From a bacterium (GTDB lineage Bacteria > Patescibacteriota > Minisyncoccia > JAUYLV01): 46,930 nucleotides of DNA. Positions within the stretch are counted from its first letter, which is position 1; every line of letters begins with the position of its first letter. Location: the NCBI GenBank assembly GCA_030649025.1, contig JAUSGO010000034.1, forward strand, positions 1 to 46,930, read 5' to 3'. The notes beneath the pieces were generated by a model. That model was given only the letters and a program-made list of their open reading frames with translations, did no database searches and was not told the origin of the DNA. Below, piece after piece: positions 8,112 through 15,440 of this stretch. The translations under genes were made by a program, and so were the position numbers.

Positions 8112-9122
8112 ATGATCGCTCAAGTAAATTACGCAGTTTGCGATACCGTCGTTGTCCTTATCACATCTCTCGGCGGATTTCCGGGGGCCAAGGAAGATCC
8201 GGTCAAAATGAGCGTGCCCGCATCCATTCTCGGCACGCTTAACCTTGTTGCGGTTGCCATCAATCACCAGACGACACCTCTTGTAGGAAGGGCGCTTGTC
8301 GGTACGATTGACGGCGCGATATGCAAAGGATGGGATTATCTGTGGCGGCGACTCGTGCGTCTTGCCGAAGAAGATTCAACCTTATTCCTGCCGCCGAATT
8401 TTGCCAACATGACTCCGGAGAAACTTGCGGGGCTTCTCGCCGATGGCAATAGCGGGGGAGTTATCACCGATGTTTCTCGGCGCGCCGCGTTTATCGTAGA
8501 TATCGGGCAAGTTATGCTGGAACGTGGATGGGAGTCTGCTGAAGACCTCTGCCGTGAAGTGGATGGCTGGCTTATTCGGAATGACGACAAGAATGGTCTC
8601 TACGGACTTTTGAAAAAGTTTGTCGCGTACGCGAGCGACCCGCTGGAGAAAAAATCGAACTATTTTCTCGCTCTTCAGCAGGCAAGTTGCAACTGGGAGT
8701 ATTGCGATCCTGAACATCTTGAGGCGCCGGTGAACTACCACGAACAGCGGCTGCATCTGCGCAAGGGCACGGTGGAAATTCTTGATGAAGCACTCGCCGG
8801 GAGGATTCGTCGCAGAGAGCCCGTTACCAAAGAAGAAGACCTTGCTATTCGCGGAGCCGTGAAAGAAGCCATCAGGTATATTGCCGAGGGCTTGGGGGTC
8901 TCTCCCGCGGATACGCACTATGCGTTTTGGAATTATTCCCGCAACTGCTGTTCACGCGACAAGACGCACTGTGAGTCGTGCGGTCCTACCTGCGGTCTTC
9001 CGGAACGGTATAAGGTGCAGGGAGTAACGCAATGTATCTTCGCGCCCATATGTATGTCGCGCGGCAAGCCGGTTTCGGAAATGTTGCTCGAACCAAGCCT
9101 TGATGACACCGATTGGTATTAA
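8112..9122 (+). CDS. Cys-rich protein, possibly HhH-GPD/queuosine-salvage-like N-glycosylase
   Basis: I do not recognise the family with certainty. The start at 8112 (MIAQ) sits six bases after AAGGAGG; 8109 is also possible. The protein is about 336 residues, mostly helical. A central 'APVNYHEQRLHLRKGTVEI' is laid out like the helix after the catalytic Asp in HhH-GPD DNA glycosylases (VDTHxxRxxxRLG), but with Asn-Tyr in place of Asp-Thr. After an 'AIRGAVKEAI' helix comes a cysteine cluster, C-x6-C-x2-C-x3-C around residues 278-291 (NCCSRDKTHCESCGPTC), and CIFAPIC near 308-314; the first part has the EndoIII-type iron-sulfur loop spacing. The order also recalls queuosine-salvage (DUF2419) proteins. 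It is co-oriented with a deaminase fusion and an Ada-type zinc protein. Confidence 0.5.
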   Translation: MIAQVNYAVCDTVVVLITSLGGFPGAKEDPVKMSVPASILGTLNLVAVAINHQTTPLVGRALVGTIDGAICKGWDYLWRRLVRLAEEDSTLFLPPNFANMTPEKLAGLLADGNSGGVITDVSRRAAFIVDIGQVMLERGWESAEDLCREVDGWLIRNDDKNGLYGLLKKFVAYASDPLEKKSNYFLALQQASCNWEYCDPEHLEAPVNYHEQRLHLRKGTVEILDEALAGRIRRREPVTKEEDLAIRGAVKEAIRYIAEGLGVSPADTHYAFWNYSRNCCSRDKTHCESCGPTCGLPERYKVQGVTQCIFAPICMSRGKPVSEMLLEPSLDDTDWY

Positions 9123-9127
9123 AATAT

Positions 9128-9160
9128 TCCGCTGATGCGCGCATGCAGAGGCGGATTTTT
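9128..9160 (+). terminator. Possible terminator after the Cys-rich gene
   Basis: Stem TCCGC / GCGGA (9128-9132, 9151-9155) enclosing an 18-base loop that itself contains GCGCGCATGC, followed by five T. The stem is short and read-through into the deaminase gene is likely. Confidence 0.45.
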
Positions 9161-9261
9161 CTTTGTTGCAAAGTTTGAGAGCGAAGTATACGCTGGAAAT
9201 ACTGTCTTTTACTTTGAAAACAAGAGTGAAATACTCCGGTCACCCAGGGGCTTTTCACGGG

Positions 9262-9288
9262 GCTAGATTCTCCAGTGGAGAATCTAGC
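9262..9288 (+). other. Perfect 12-bp hairpin in the leader of the deaminase gene
   Basis: GCTAGATTCTCC (9262-9273), AGT, GGAGAATCTAGC (9277-9288). No T tract follows. It ends ten bases before the Shine-Dalgarno AAGGAG (9299-9304), so it may be an RNA stability or control element, or a DNA operator. Confidence 0.6.
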
Positions 9289-9312
9289 GGACAACTTCAA
9301 GGAGAAAATGCC

Positions 9313-10314
9313 ATGAGCTGGGAACCTATAACCCCGGAACAATTTAAAGAACTCCTGCCCTCGATTTGTAGCGAGGAGACATCGCAGGATGCAAAAGGAT
9401 GGACGCCGGATAATCCGTTGTGGGGCCATTGCGCGGTTGTATCTTTGGTTGCGCAGAATCTTTTTGGCGGAAAAATTTGGAGAGCCGAATATACCGATCG
9501 CCAAAGCAAGACGAACTCGCACTACTGGAATGAATGCGCAGATGGCGCAGTTGAGGATTTTACGGTAGCGCAATTCGGTTACGCATTTCCCGAAATGCGC
9601 AATCCGGTGGTTCGGGACCGCGTCAGTATGCTGTATCACAAAGAAGGTGATTCGGAAGAACGCAAGAGGATTATCAAAAAAGCGCGAGAGCGCTATAAAC
9701 TTCTCGCGTTCCGTCTCTTGCAAATGCTCTACGGCGCCAATAAAGCCGGTGTGCGAAATCCTTTGTTCTATGATCCTATATACTGCGCCTGCTTTGAAGA
9801 AGCTCTCGATTCGCCATGCCGGAAGATGAAGTTCGGTTGCGTCATAACGCATGAGGGAGCGGTGGTATACCGAGGATGCAACAAGACGATTGAACCCCTG
9901 CACTCTCTTTGCGACCCAGCCTGCATTCGGCTTTCCATTACATCCCGCACCGAACAGATGCTGGGAGCGTGTGGTCACGCGGAGGAATTTGCTTTATGGG
10001 AAGTCGCGCGGAAAGGCATTGCGCTTTATGAGTGCGATCTGTATATCGCCGGTTTTTACCCCAACGGCTTGCCATGGCTGAAAACGTCAGCTGAACATAC
10101 GTGTCTGCGATGTTCGACACAAATGTACCAGGCACAGGTAAGAAAAATCTATGTTCCGATGAATACACGCCTAGAAGAACAGTCGTGGGCGCGATCATCC
10201 AGTGAGTGGCGGAGTATTACTCCCCAGCAAGCGGTTTCTGGCGCTCTCTGCTACGCCATGAAAGAAAAATCCATAGATTCGCCGGAAAAGGATCCAAATG
10301 CACAAGGTTCTTAA
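9313..10314 (+). CDS. YunG-like domain fused to a cytidine/deoxycytidylate deaminase-like domain
   Basis: The start at ATG 9313 is set by AAGGAG eight bases upstream; an open frame to 9163 exists but has no better start. Residues 1-110 resemble YunG-type small proteins: WGHC at 37-40, HYWN with H70, and an Asp-Phe-Thr near 82, which could be a papain-like Cys-His-Asp triad. Residues about 150-310 form a zinc deaminase domain: 'KMKFGCVIT', HAE at 222-224 (zinc ligand and proton-shuttle Glu) and C-x2-C at 264 and 267. These are the catalytic residues of cytidine/dCMP deaminases. Substrate could be a free nucleotide, a modified base or nucleic acid. The gene overlaps the next one by 17 bases. 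Confidence 0.75.
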   Translation: MSWEPITPEQFKELLPSICSEETSQDAKGWTPDNPLWGHCAVVSLVAQNLFGGKIWRAEYTDRQSKTNSHYWNECADGAVEDFTVAQFGYAFPEMRNPVVRDRVSMLYHKEGDSEERKRIIKKARERYKLLAFRLLQMLYGANKAGVRNPLFYDPIYCACFEEALDSPCRKMKFGCVITHEGAVVYRGCNKTIEPLHSLCDPACIRLSITSRTEQMLGACGHAEEFALWEVARKGIALYECDLYIAGFYPNGLPWLKTSAEHTCLRCSTQMYQAQVRKIYVPMNTRLEEQSWARSSSEWRSITPQQAVSGALCYAMKEKSIDSPEKDPNAQGS

Positions 10315-10522
10315 GGGCGGGAAGATAGTTGAAAGCCGAATCCCGGGCAGATATGCCGGGAATAAACCTCGAAAAATATTCGGCAGACTGGATTGTTTGT
10401 CCGGCAAGCGAATGATGAAACCAAAAAACCGGGTTTTTTTCCTGACCTGGCAAGATGCGGTGGAAGCCGGCTACCGGCCGTGCAAGAACTGCAGACCAAT
10501 GCCGAGCGATACCTACGCATAG
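10298..10522 (+). CDS. Stand-alone Ada-type zinc-binding domain protein
   Basis: A 74-residue protein. 'FGRLDCLSGKR', 'KNRVFFLTWQDAVEAGYRPCKNCRP' in parts match the metal-binding domain at the N terminus of the Ada methylphosphotriester repair protein (FxxxxC...NRvxF.s..eAxxaGyRPCkxC). One of the four Ada zinc ligands is not obvious: only C33, C62 and C65 are seen. No methyltransferase or AraC domain is attached. AAAAGGAT lies six bases upstream of the ATG, and the ATG is inside the end of the deaminase gene, so the two are translationally coupled. Role in sensing or repairing alkylated DNA is possible but inferred. Confidence 0.7.
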   Translation: MHKVLKGGKIVESRIPGRYAGNKPRKIFGRLDCLSGKRMMKPKNRVFFLTWQDAVEAGYRPCKNCRPMPSDTYA

Positions 10523-10523
10523 C

Positions 10524-10557
10524 GCCGCGGAATACATGTTCCCGCGGCTTTTCTTTT
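10524..10557 (+). terminator. Terminator of the three-gene locus
   Basis: Stem GCCGCGG / CCGCGGC (10524-10530, 10542-10548) followed by TTTTCTTTTT, immediately after the stop codon of the Ada-like gene. Confidence 0.85.
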
Positions 10558-10576
10558 TCTCATAAATAGGGTAGGC

Positions 10577-10639
10577 TATAATCGGCAGTGAGCCAAACAT
10601 GAAAGCTCGCTTTTGTGTTTGGCGAACGAACCGATTATA
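10577..10639 (+). promoter_or_regulatory. Structured region and likely -10 box upstream of infB
   Basis: TATAAT at 10577-10582 follows GGC and could be the -10 box; no good -35 is seen. Two nested inverted repeats span the leader: TATAATCGG (10577-10585) with CCGATTATA (10631-10639), and GCCAAACA (10592-10599) with TGTTTGGC (10616-10623). A smaller AAAG / CTTT tip lies inside. The outer arm includes the -10 box itself, so it could act in DNA; the inner stem would be in the mRNA. Confidence 0.5.
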
Positions 10640-10656
10640 TCGAAGATATATAGGTT

Positions 10657-12180
10657 ATGACAGGTGAAACGACACAAAAACGCCCACCGGTGGTGGTTGT
10701 GCTGGGTCATGTGGACCACGGCAAGACCACGCTTTTGGACTATATCCGCAAATCGAATGTTGCAGAGAAAGAGAGTGGCGGCATTACCCAGCATATCGGA
10801 GCATATCAGATCGAGCATAATGGCAAGATGCTGACGTTTTTGGATACGCCGGGACACGAAGCATTTTCGGAGATGCGCAGGCGCGGAGCGCATGTTGCCG
10901 ATATTGCAATTCTTGTTGTTGCCGCGGATGAAGGCATTAAACCCCAGACGTTGGAAGCCGCCCGCCACATCGAGAATGCCAAACTTCCTTTTGTTGTCGC
11001 GCTCAACAGAATTGATAAGCCGAATGCAGACTCTCCGCGCATTAAAAAACAGCTTTCAGAGAATAATATTCTTATAGAAGAATGGGGCGGGAAGGTTCCG
11101 GCCCTCGAAGTATCGGCAAAGACGGGTAAGGGCATCCCCGAGCTTTTGGATATGTTGCTCCTGTTGTGGGATCTTGAGGAAATTCCGGCAGAGACAGGTC
11201 TTTCTACCCAGGGAGTAGTTATTGAATCCCGGCTCGATCCGCGCCGGGGTCCTTCGGCAACGATTCTGGTCACCAGCGGGGTATTAAAGAAGAACGATGC
11301 GCTGATCTGCGGGGAGGCGATAGGGAAAATTCGAATTCTTGAGGATTTCAAAGGAGTAGAGATTGCTCAAGCGACCGCATCAACGCCGGTTTTGGTTACC
11401 GGCATGGAGACGGTGCCGGTTCTTGGAGATACCTGCGAGGTTGTGGCAAATGCCGAGGAAGCTATACGGAGATCGGAGGCACTTGTTGAGAAGCGCAAGG
11501 AAGAACAAAAAGCCGCCGATGCGCTACTGCAGGCCGCATCCGCAGGAGTTGTTGCCGCTTCCAAACATATTCTTCCCATAATTCTCAAAACCGACACGAA
11601 GGGTTCTGAAGAAGCCATCATCGAGGCGCTATTGCGCATGACCCACGATGAGGTTGCACTGAAGATCATTGAACATAGCGTCGGAGATATTACCGAAGCC
11701 GATGTTAAATCGGCCGAGAGCACCAGGGCCGCAATTATGGGTTTTCGCGTTACCTTGCCGCGCGCGGTCGAGCAATATGCAAGGGTAAGAGGCGTGCGCG
11801 TGGTGATTCTAGAACTTATTTACGAGTTTATCGAAGGAGTGCGGAAAGAACTTTCCCTTCTGTTGCCGGCAGAGATCGTGAAAACCCAAATGGGCAAAGT
11901 TTCATTACTTGCCATTTTTAAGAGGGAGAAAGATGGCATTATCATCGGTGGCCGTATCACGTCGGGCAAAGTGGTTCGCGGCGCGTGGTGCGACATTGTG
12001 CGAAATGGAGCCATCGTGAGCGAAGGGAAAATACGAGAACTTAAAATCGCAAAAGACGACGCATCGGAGGCGAAAGAAGGGCAGGAATGCGGCATGCTGT
12101 ATGTGGGGAAGGGGGAGGTGCCGCAAGTTGGGGATGCGGTTGAAGTGTATGAACGCTTCGAAAAAAGAAGGGAATTATAG
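10657..12180 (+). CDS. infB: Translation initiation factor IF-2, minimal form
   Basis: This GTPase brings initiator tRNA to the 30S subunit and promotes subunit joining. G1 GHVDHGKTT (about residues 17-25), G2 GGITQHIGAY, G3 DTPGHEAF and G5 SAKTG are present. G4 reads NRID instead of NKID. Domain II, domain III and the C-terminal fMet-tRNA-binding domain ('GKVSLLAIFKREKDGIIIGG', 'GQECGM') follow. The protein is 507 residues against about 890 in Escherichia coli: the G domain begins almost at the start codon and the whole N-terminal region is missing. It is followed by rbfA and nrnA, the usual infB-rbfA order. Confidence 0.95.
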   Translation: MTGETTQKRPPVVVVLGHVDHGKTTLLDYIRKSNVAEKESGGITQHIGAYQIEHNGKMLTFLDTPGHEAFSEMRRRGAHVADIAILVVAADEGIKPQTLEAARHIENAKLPFVVALNRIDKPNADSPRIKKQLSENNILIEEWGGKVPALEVSAKTGKGIPELLDMLLLLWDLEEIPAETGLSTQGVVIESRLDPRRGPSATILVTSGVLKKNDALICGEAIGKIRILEDFKGVEIAQATASTPVLVTGMETVPVLGDTCEVVANAEEAIRRSEALVEKRKEEQKAADALLQAASAGVVAASKHILPIILKTDTKGSEEAIIEALLRMTHDEVALKIIEHSVGDITEADVKSAESTRAAIMGFRVTLPRAVEQYARVRGVRVVILELIYEFIEGVRKELSLLLPAEIVKTQMGKVSLLAIFKREKDGIIIGGRITSGKVVRGAWCDIVRNGAIVSEGKIRELKIAKDDASEAKEGQECGMLYVGKGEVPQVGDAVEVYERFEKRREL

Positions 12181-12262
12181 ATATCTTGCCCCTCTGGGCA
12201 TGCGTAAGGACTGGATTGCCAGCACCAGCTACATAGTACAAGTGGAACGGCGTTTTGTTGCA

Positions 12263-12652
12263 ATGCCTTACCGCCATGAAAAAATCCAAGAGCTTTTGCA
12301 CCACGAGGTTGCGCGGACGCTCCAGCGCGATTTTGCGTTTGCGGGCGTGCTTATCACCGTGACGGGAACGAGAGTTTCAAGCGACGGACAACATGCGGCC
12401 GTTTCTATCAGCGTATTCCCCGAAAATGACAGAGAGAAAGTTCTTGGTATTCTTGAAGGAGCCATTTTCCATATCCAACAGAACATCAATAGACAGCTTC
12501 GCATGCGTCCCGTCCCAAAAATACGGTTCGTGCCGGACCATGCACTCGAGCACCTTGGCCGCATTGACCAGATACTCAAGGCCGTGCACAATGATGAGTC
12601 TTCCCATGCCAAACCAAGATCAAAACCGCGAAGGATTCGAAAGGCTACATAA
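12263..12652 (+). CDS. rbfA: Ribosome-binding factor A
   Basis: RbfA helps mature the 30S subunit at the 16S 5' end. The 129-residue protein starts MPYRHEKIQELLHHEVART, has 'ITVTGTRVSSDGQHAAVSIS', 'GILEGAIFHIQQNINRQL' and the end motif 'VPKIRFVPDHALEH', all as in the KH-like RbfA fold. The final basic tail (PRSKPRRIRKAT) is typical. The reading frame is open further upstream, but ATG 12263 gives the family start. It lies 82 bases after infB and overlaps the next gene. Confidence 0.92.
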   Translation: MPYRHEKIQELLHHEVARTLQRDFAFAGVLITVTGTRVSSDGQHAAVSISVFPENDREKVLGILEGAIFHIQQNINRQLRMRPVPKIRFVPDHALEHLGRIDQILKAVHNDESSHAKPRSKPRRIRKAT

Positions 12653-13589
12653 CCTCATTGCCGGGGCGTCCCACGTATTGCTCGCTACGCATGAGAGGCC
12701 CGATGCAGATGCGATCGGAGCCGTCTATGCCATGGCGCATATCGGAAAGAAGTTAAACCGGCCGACATCCATTTTTCTTCCCGACGGCGTTCCCCAGGAG
12801 CTTCTCTTTCTTCCCGCGGTCACCACGCATCATGCCACGGCGGAAAACTTGCCGGGCGATGTGCTTGTTGCCGTCGACTATGGAGATTTTGCGCGCACGA
12901 AGCTTCATGAATATATTGAGGCCCATCCCATGCGCATCGCGACCATAGACCACCATCCGTCCAGCGATCAAAGGGGCGAAGTGCAGATCGTGGATACCGG
13001 CGCTTCCTCAACGTGTGAACTGGTGTATCGATATTGTGTGTTTGCGAACATTCCTCTGCACAAGGAACTTGCAACATGCCTTCTTGCGGGTATCGTATTC
13101 GACACGGGAGGGCTTCAACATTCCAGCACCTCTCCCGGAACATTAAGGATCGTATCCGATCTTGTGCGGCACGGCGCGCGCATGCACAAGGTGACGCAGG
13201 TGATCCGTCCGAGTCAGGAGGAGAAAAATCTTCGTATCATCGCCGATGCGCTTTCCGCCATAATGTACGATGCCGATATAGGAATGAGCTACGCCGTCGT
13301 TCACCATAAGGACCTTCTGGAGACAGGCGGCGATATCGATCTTTCGCTTGTTACGCATCTCATCAGTACCGGCAAAGAACAAAAATTCGCGGCGTTCTTC
13401 AAAGAAGCCGAGCCTGGCAAGTTCCGCATAAGTCTGCGAAGCGAGAACTTCAAAGGCGTGGACGTGTCGGCGATCGCCAAGCAGCTTGGAGGCGGAGGAC
13501 ACAAATATGCGTCCGGATGCCAGGTAGAGGGAGAGTTCTTGTATGCCTTATTACGCGTTCGTGAAGCGGCAAGAGCTGTGATAAGATAA
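12606..13589 (+). CDS. nrnA: DHH-family phosphoesterase (NrnA-like oligoribonuclease / pAp phosphatase)
   Basis: These Mn2+ enzymes degrade very short RNAs and 3'-phosphoadenosine-5'-phosphate. Motif I is DADAIGA, motif II DYGD, motif III DHH (in 'ATIDHHPSSD'), and the late motif is 'FDTGGLQH'. The C-terminal DHHA1 signature is GGGGHKYASG. The length of about 328 residues is normal. The start is ambiguous: 12606 gives MPNQDQ, and in-frame ATGs at 12591 and 12594 are also possible, with AAGG ten bases before 12591. In every case it overlaps the end of rbfA, as in the common rbfA-nrnA pair. Confidence 0.9.
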   Translation: MPNQDQNREGFERLHNLIAGASHVLLATHERPDADAIGAVYAMAHIGKKLNRPTSIFLPDGVPQELLFLPAVTTHHATAENLPGDVLVAVDYGDFARTKLHEYIEAHPMRIATIDHHPSSDQRGEVQIVDTGASSTCELVYRYCVFANIPLHKELATCLLAGIVFDTGGLQHSSTSPGTLRIVSDLVRHGARMHKVTQVIRPSQEEKNLRIIADALSAIMYDADIGMSYAVVHHKDLLETGGDIDLSLVTHLISTGKEQKFAAFFKEAEPGKFRISLRSENFKGVDVSAIAKQLGGGGHKYASGCQVEGEFLYALLRVREAARAVIR

Positions 13590-13623
13590 AAAGAGGAAAT
13601 GAAATTAAGAGTTGAGTGATGGT

Positions 13624-13926
13624 ATGAAATATAATAAACTGGTGAGAGACAAGATTCCGGGATATATTCGTAAAAAAGGCGGTACGCCAATTACGCATGT
13701 TGCGGATATGGCAGAGTATTGGGAGAAATTAAAGGACAAACTGCTTGAGGAAATTGAGGAGTTCAAAAAAGATGAAAATATCGAAGAATTTGCCGATATT
13801 CTTGAAGTGATCGACGCAATCGCGGACCACAAAGGTTTTGATCGAAAGGAGGTTGGGCAGGTCAGAGATAAGAAGGCAGAAGAAAGGGGAAAATTTAAGG
13901 AGCGTATTATATTGGACGAATCTTAG
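13624..13926 (+). CDS. MazG-like / phosphoribosyl-ATP pyrophosphohydrolase-like NTP pyrophosphatase
   Basis: A 100-residue all-helical protein starting MKYNKLVRDKIPGYIRKKG. The acidic metal-binding residues typical of MazG-like folds are in 'KLLEEIEEF' and 'EEFADILEVIDAI' (ExxE...ExxD). Such proteins hydrolyse NTPs or non-canonical nucleotides to monophosphates. Databases often label this family as phosphoribosyl-ATP pyrophosphohydrolase although no histidine genes are near. ATG 13624 is chosen; a TTG at 13612 is in frame. It precedes two tRNA genes. Confidence 0.82.
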   Translation: MKYNKLVRDKIPGYIRKKGGTPITHVADMAEYWEKLKDKLLEEIEEFKKDENIEEFADILEVIDAIADHKGFDRKEVGQVRDKKAEERGKFKERIILDES

Positions 13927-13948
13927 AAGGCGATCTGTGGGAATATAT

Positions 13949-14021
13949 GGCGCGATACCCAAGTGGTTAAGGGGGGAGTCTGCAAAACTCCTATGCGCGG
14001 GTTCGAATCCCGCTCGCGCCT
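13949..14021 (+). tRNA. tRNA-Cys (GCA)
   Basis: Acceptor stem GGCGCGA / TCGCGCC, anticodon stem GGAGT / ACTCC with loop CTGCAAA (anticodon GCA), T arm GCGGG TTCGAAT CCCGC, discriminator T. CCA is not encoded. Confidence 0.95.
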
Positions 14022-14037
14022 CATATCATTGTCTTAC

Positions 14038-14121
14038 GCCCGGGTGATGGAACTGGTATACATGAGGGACTTAAAATCCCTTGCCCGAAAGGGCTTGCGA
14101 GTTCGACTCTCGCCCCGGGCA
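14038..14121 (+). tRNA. tRNA-Leu (TAA)
   Basis: Acceptor stem GCCCGGG / CCCGGGC with discriminator A; anticodon stem GGGA / TCCC with loop CTTAAAA (anticodon TAA). A long variable arm (GCCCGAAAGGGC) shows the class II form. CCA is not encoded. It lies 16 bases after tRNA-Cys, likely co-transcribed. Confidence 0.95.
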
Positions 14122-14141
14122 CATCTTATTTTTTTATTCCT

Positions 14142-14540
14142 ATGCCACCAGAAGACTCCGAAAACTATACATGGGCGGAATTTGAGGAAGACGCAAAAAA
14201 AATTGCCGTATGGGCGCGGGAAAAGCGTTTCAAAAGCGTATACGGCATTCCCAGGGGCGGACTTATTCTTGCGGTTGTACTCTCGCATCTTCTTGATGTG
14301 CCGGTGTTGCTCTCCAGGGAAGATATTACAAGGGATACGCTTATCGTTGACGATATAGTGGATGGCGGGAAAACGGTACATGGGCTTCTGATGTCTTTGG
14401 GCGGAACGTTTAACATTTCGAGCCTTTTTTTTAATGAAGCATCTCCCGTTAAACCGGATTTTTTTGTGCGCACGAAGAAGAAATGGGTAGTGTTCCCATG
14501 GGAAACCTCGGAGACTTCAAGATACGATAATGTCTCCTAA
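14142..14540 (+). CDS. Phosphoribosyltransferase, purine salvage type
   Basis: The PRPP-binding loop is clear: 'LIVDDIVDGGKT' (about residues 66-77). An upstream 'VYGIPRGGLILAVVLSHLL' is the PPi-binding region of type I phosphoribosyltransferases. At 132 residues it is short, like xanthine-guanine phosphoribosyltransferases, and the end 'KKWVVFPWE' also matches that group (W-V-x-F-P-W). It would recycle a purine base to a nucleotide. It starts 20 bases after tRNA-Leu. Confidence 0.85.
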   Translation: MPPEDSENYTWAEFEEDAKKIAVWAREKRFKSVYGIPRGGLILAVVLSHLLDVPVLLSREDITRDTLIVDDIVDGGKTVHGLLMSLGGTFNISSLFFNEASPVKPDFFVRTKKKWVVFPWETSETSRYDNVS

Positions 14541-14562
14541 AAACTCTTTTTAGAAGCAATAA

Positions 14563-14593
14563 AAAAACCACAGGCTTATGCTCTGTGGTTTTT
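14563..14593. terminator. Bidirectional terminator between convergent genes
   Basis: AAAAACCACAG (14563-14573), nine-base loop, CTGTGGTTTTT (14583-14593). It has A on the left and T on the right, and separates the phosphoribosyltransferase from the minus-strand HD-like gene. Confidence 0.9.
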
Positions 14594-14614
14594 GGCATGA
14601 TGGGCGGAAATACT

Positions 14615-15259
14615 TTACATCGGCAGAGGACGAGGAATAAAGATTTTCTCGAGATTCTTATCGGCGTAGAGCGCGTCGAGCGCGTGGGTAATTTTGGTGT
14701 GCAGGGATAGGCTGGCATCGATTTCTTCTGTCCAGCCGGGTGTCCACCGGCCCAGATGCCAATACACTGCTTCATAAATAAGTTCTTGTGCGTTTTGTGG
14801 GATTGCCAAGTTTCCGGCAGCGGTCTTCCAAAGTTCCGCGGCGATTCGGCCGTGGTTGCGATCGGTTTTCGGTCCCCAGGGATTTCCGCCCTTACAGGTG
14901 TCTGACACGATTGTGGCGGCGTAAATAATGCTTCTCGCCGGCTCGTGCGGTATGCCATCCGCATCGCCCAACTGCCATTCCTGGGTCATGAGCATATCTA
15001 TGGACAGGCAACATTCAACGGTGTTGCGCAGGATGCCGCCCGGATCGTTTTGCCATATGGGATGGTGTTTCCCCGACGGCGAGGCCGGGGCAGAAAAAAA
15101 TTGCCACGGTGCCGTTTTTTGCAGATATAACTCAACAGATTCCCGGATGGCAACATCGCGGATCTCTTCCACGCAATATTTCCAGAACTCCCGTAATCGC
15201 TTCTCAATGATCTCGGAGAGCGCATTTTGGTTTTTTAATCTTTCAATGATCTGTTGCAT
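14615..15259 (-). CDS. HD-superfamily-like protein with altered catalytic residues
   Basis: The 214-residue protein begins with a helical region and has 'SGKHHP', 'GGILRNTVECCLSIDMLM', 'IIYAATIVSDTCKGG', 'HGRIAAELW' and 'AVYWHLGRWTPGW'. That order matches HD-domain phosphohydrolases (GGLLxHT...LLHDxxK...H...HxGRW). The first metal His appears as Asn (RNT), and the HD pair as SD, while HGR and HLGRW remain. It may be inactive or may use another metal arrangement. The start is supported by AGGAG six bases before the ATG. It is alone on this strand with a terminator after it. Confidence 0.65.
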   Translation of the reverse strand: MQQIIERLKNQNALSEIIEKRLREFWKYCVEEIRDVAIRESVELYLQKTAPWQFFSAPASPSGKHHPIWQNDPGGILRNTVECCLSIDMLMTQEWQLGDADGIPHEPARSIIYAATIVSDTCKGGNPWGPKTDRNHGRIAAELWKTAAGNLAIPQNAQELIYEAVYWHLGRWTPGWTEEIDASLSLHTKITHALDALYADKNLEKIFIPRPLPM

Positions 15260-15318
15260 AAGTGCTCCTTTTTGTGTCGGATAATACTATCACGAGGGGA
15301 TTATTTTTTCAAAGCCCC

Positions 15319-15440
15319 CACACTATTAGTGCCCAGATGGCGCAAGGGAGCCACGAACAGTGCCGGTGATAACAGAGCGTTTTTTATATATGTAATTTTG
15401 TGGCACACACATATATTTACTGATCGCGCACTATTAGTGT
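15319..15440. repeat. Inverted repeat pair in the intergenic region before the HD-like gene
   Basis: CACTATTAGTG occurs at about 15321-15331 and 15430-15440; with flanks, CCACACTATTAGTGC and its near reverse complement form an imperfect inverted repeat about 95 bases apart. Between them lies a weak hairpin ATATATGT / ACACATATAT. The right copy overlaps the stop of the minus-strand gene at 15434. It may serve as a terminator or be a remnant of a mobile sequence. Nothing else is seen in 15260-15433. Confidence 0.45.

Noticed and set aside
9163-9312. N-terminal 50-residue extension of the deaminase fusion
   Set aside because: The 12-bp hairpin and the AAGGAG before ATG 9313 show this is leader; the extra residues are not family-like.
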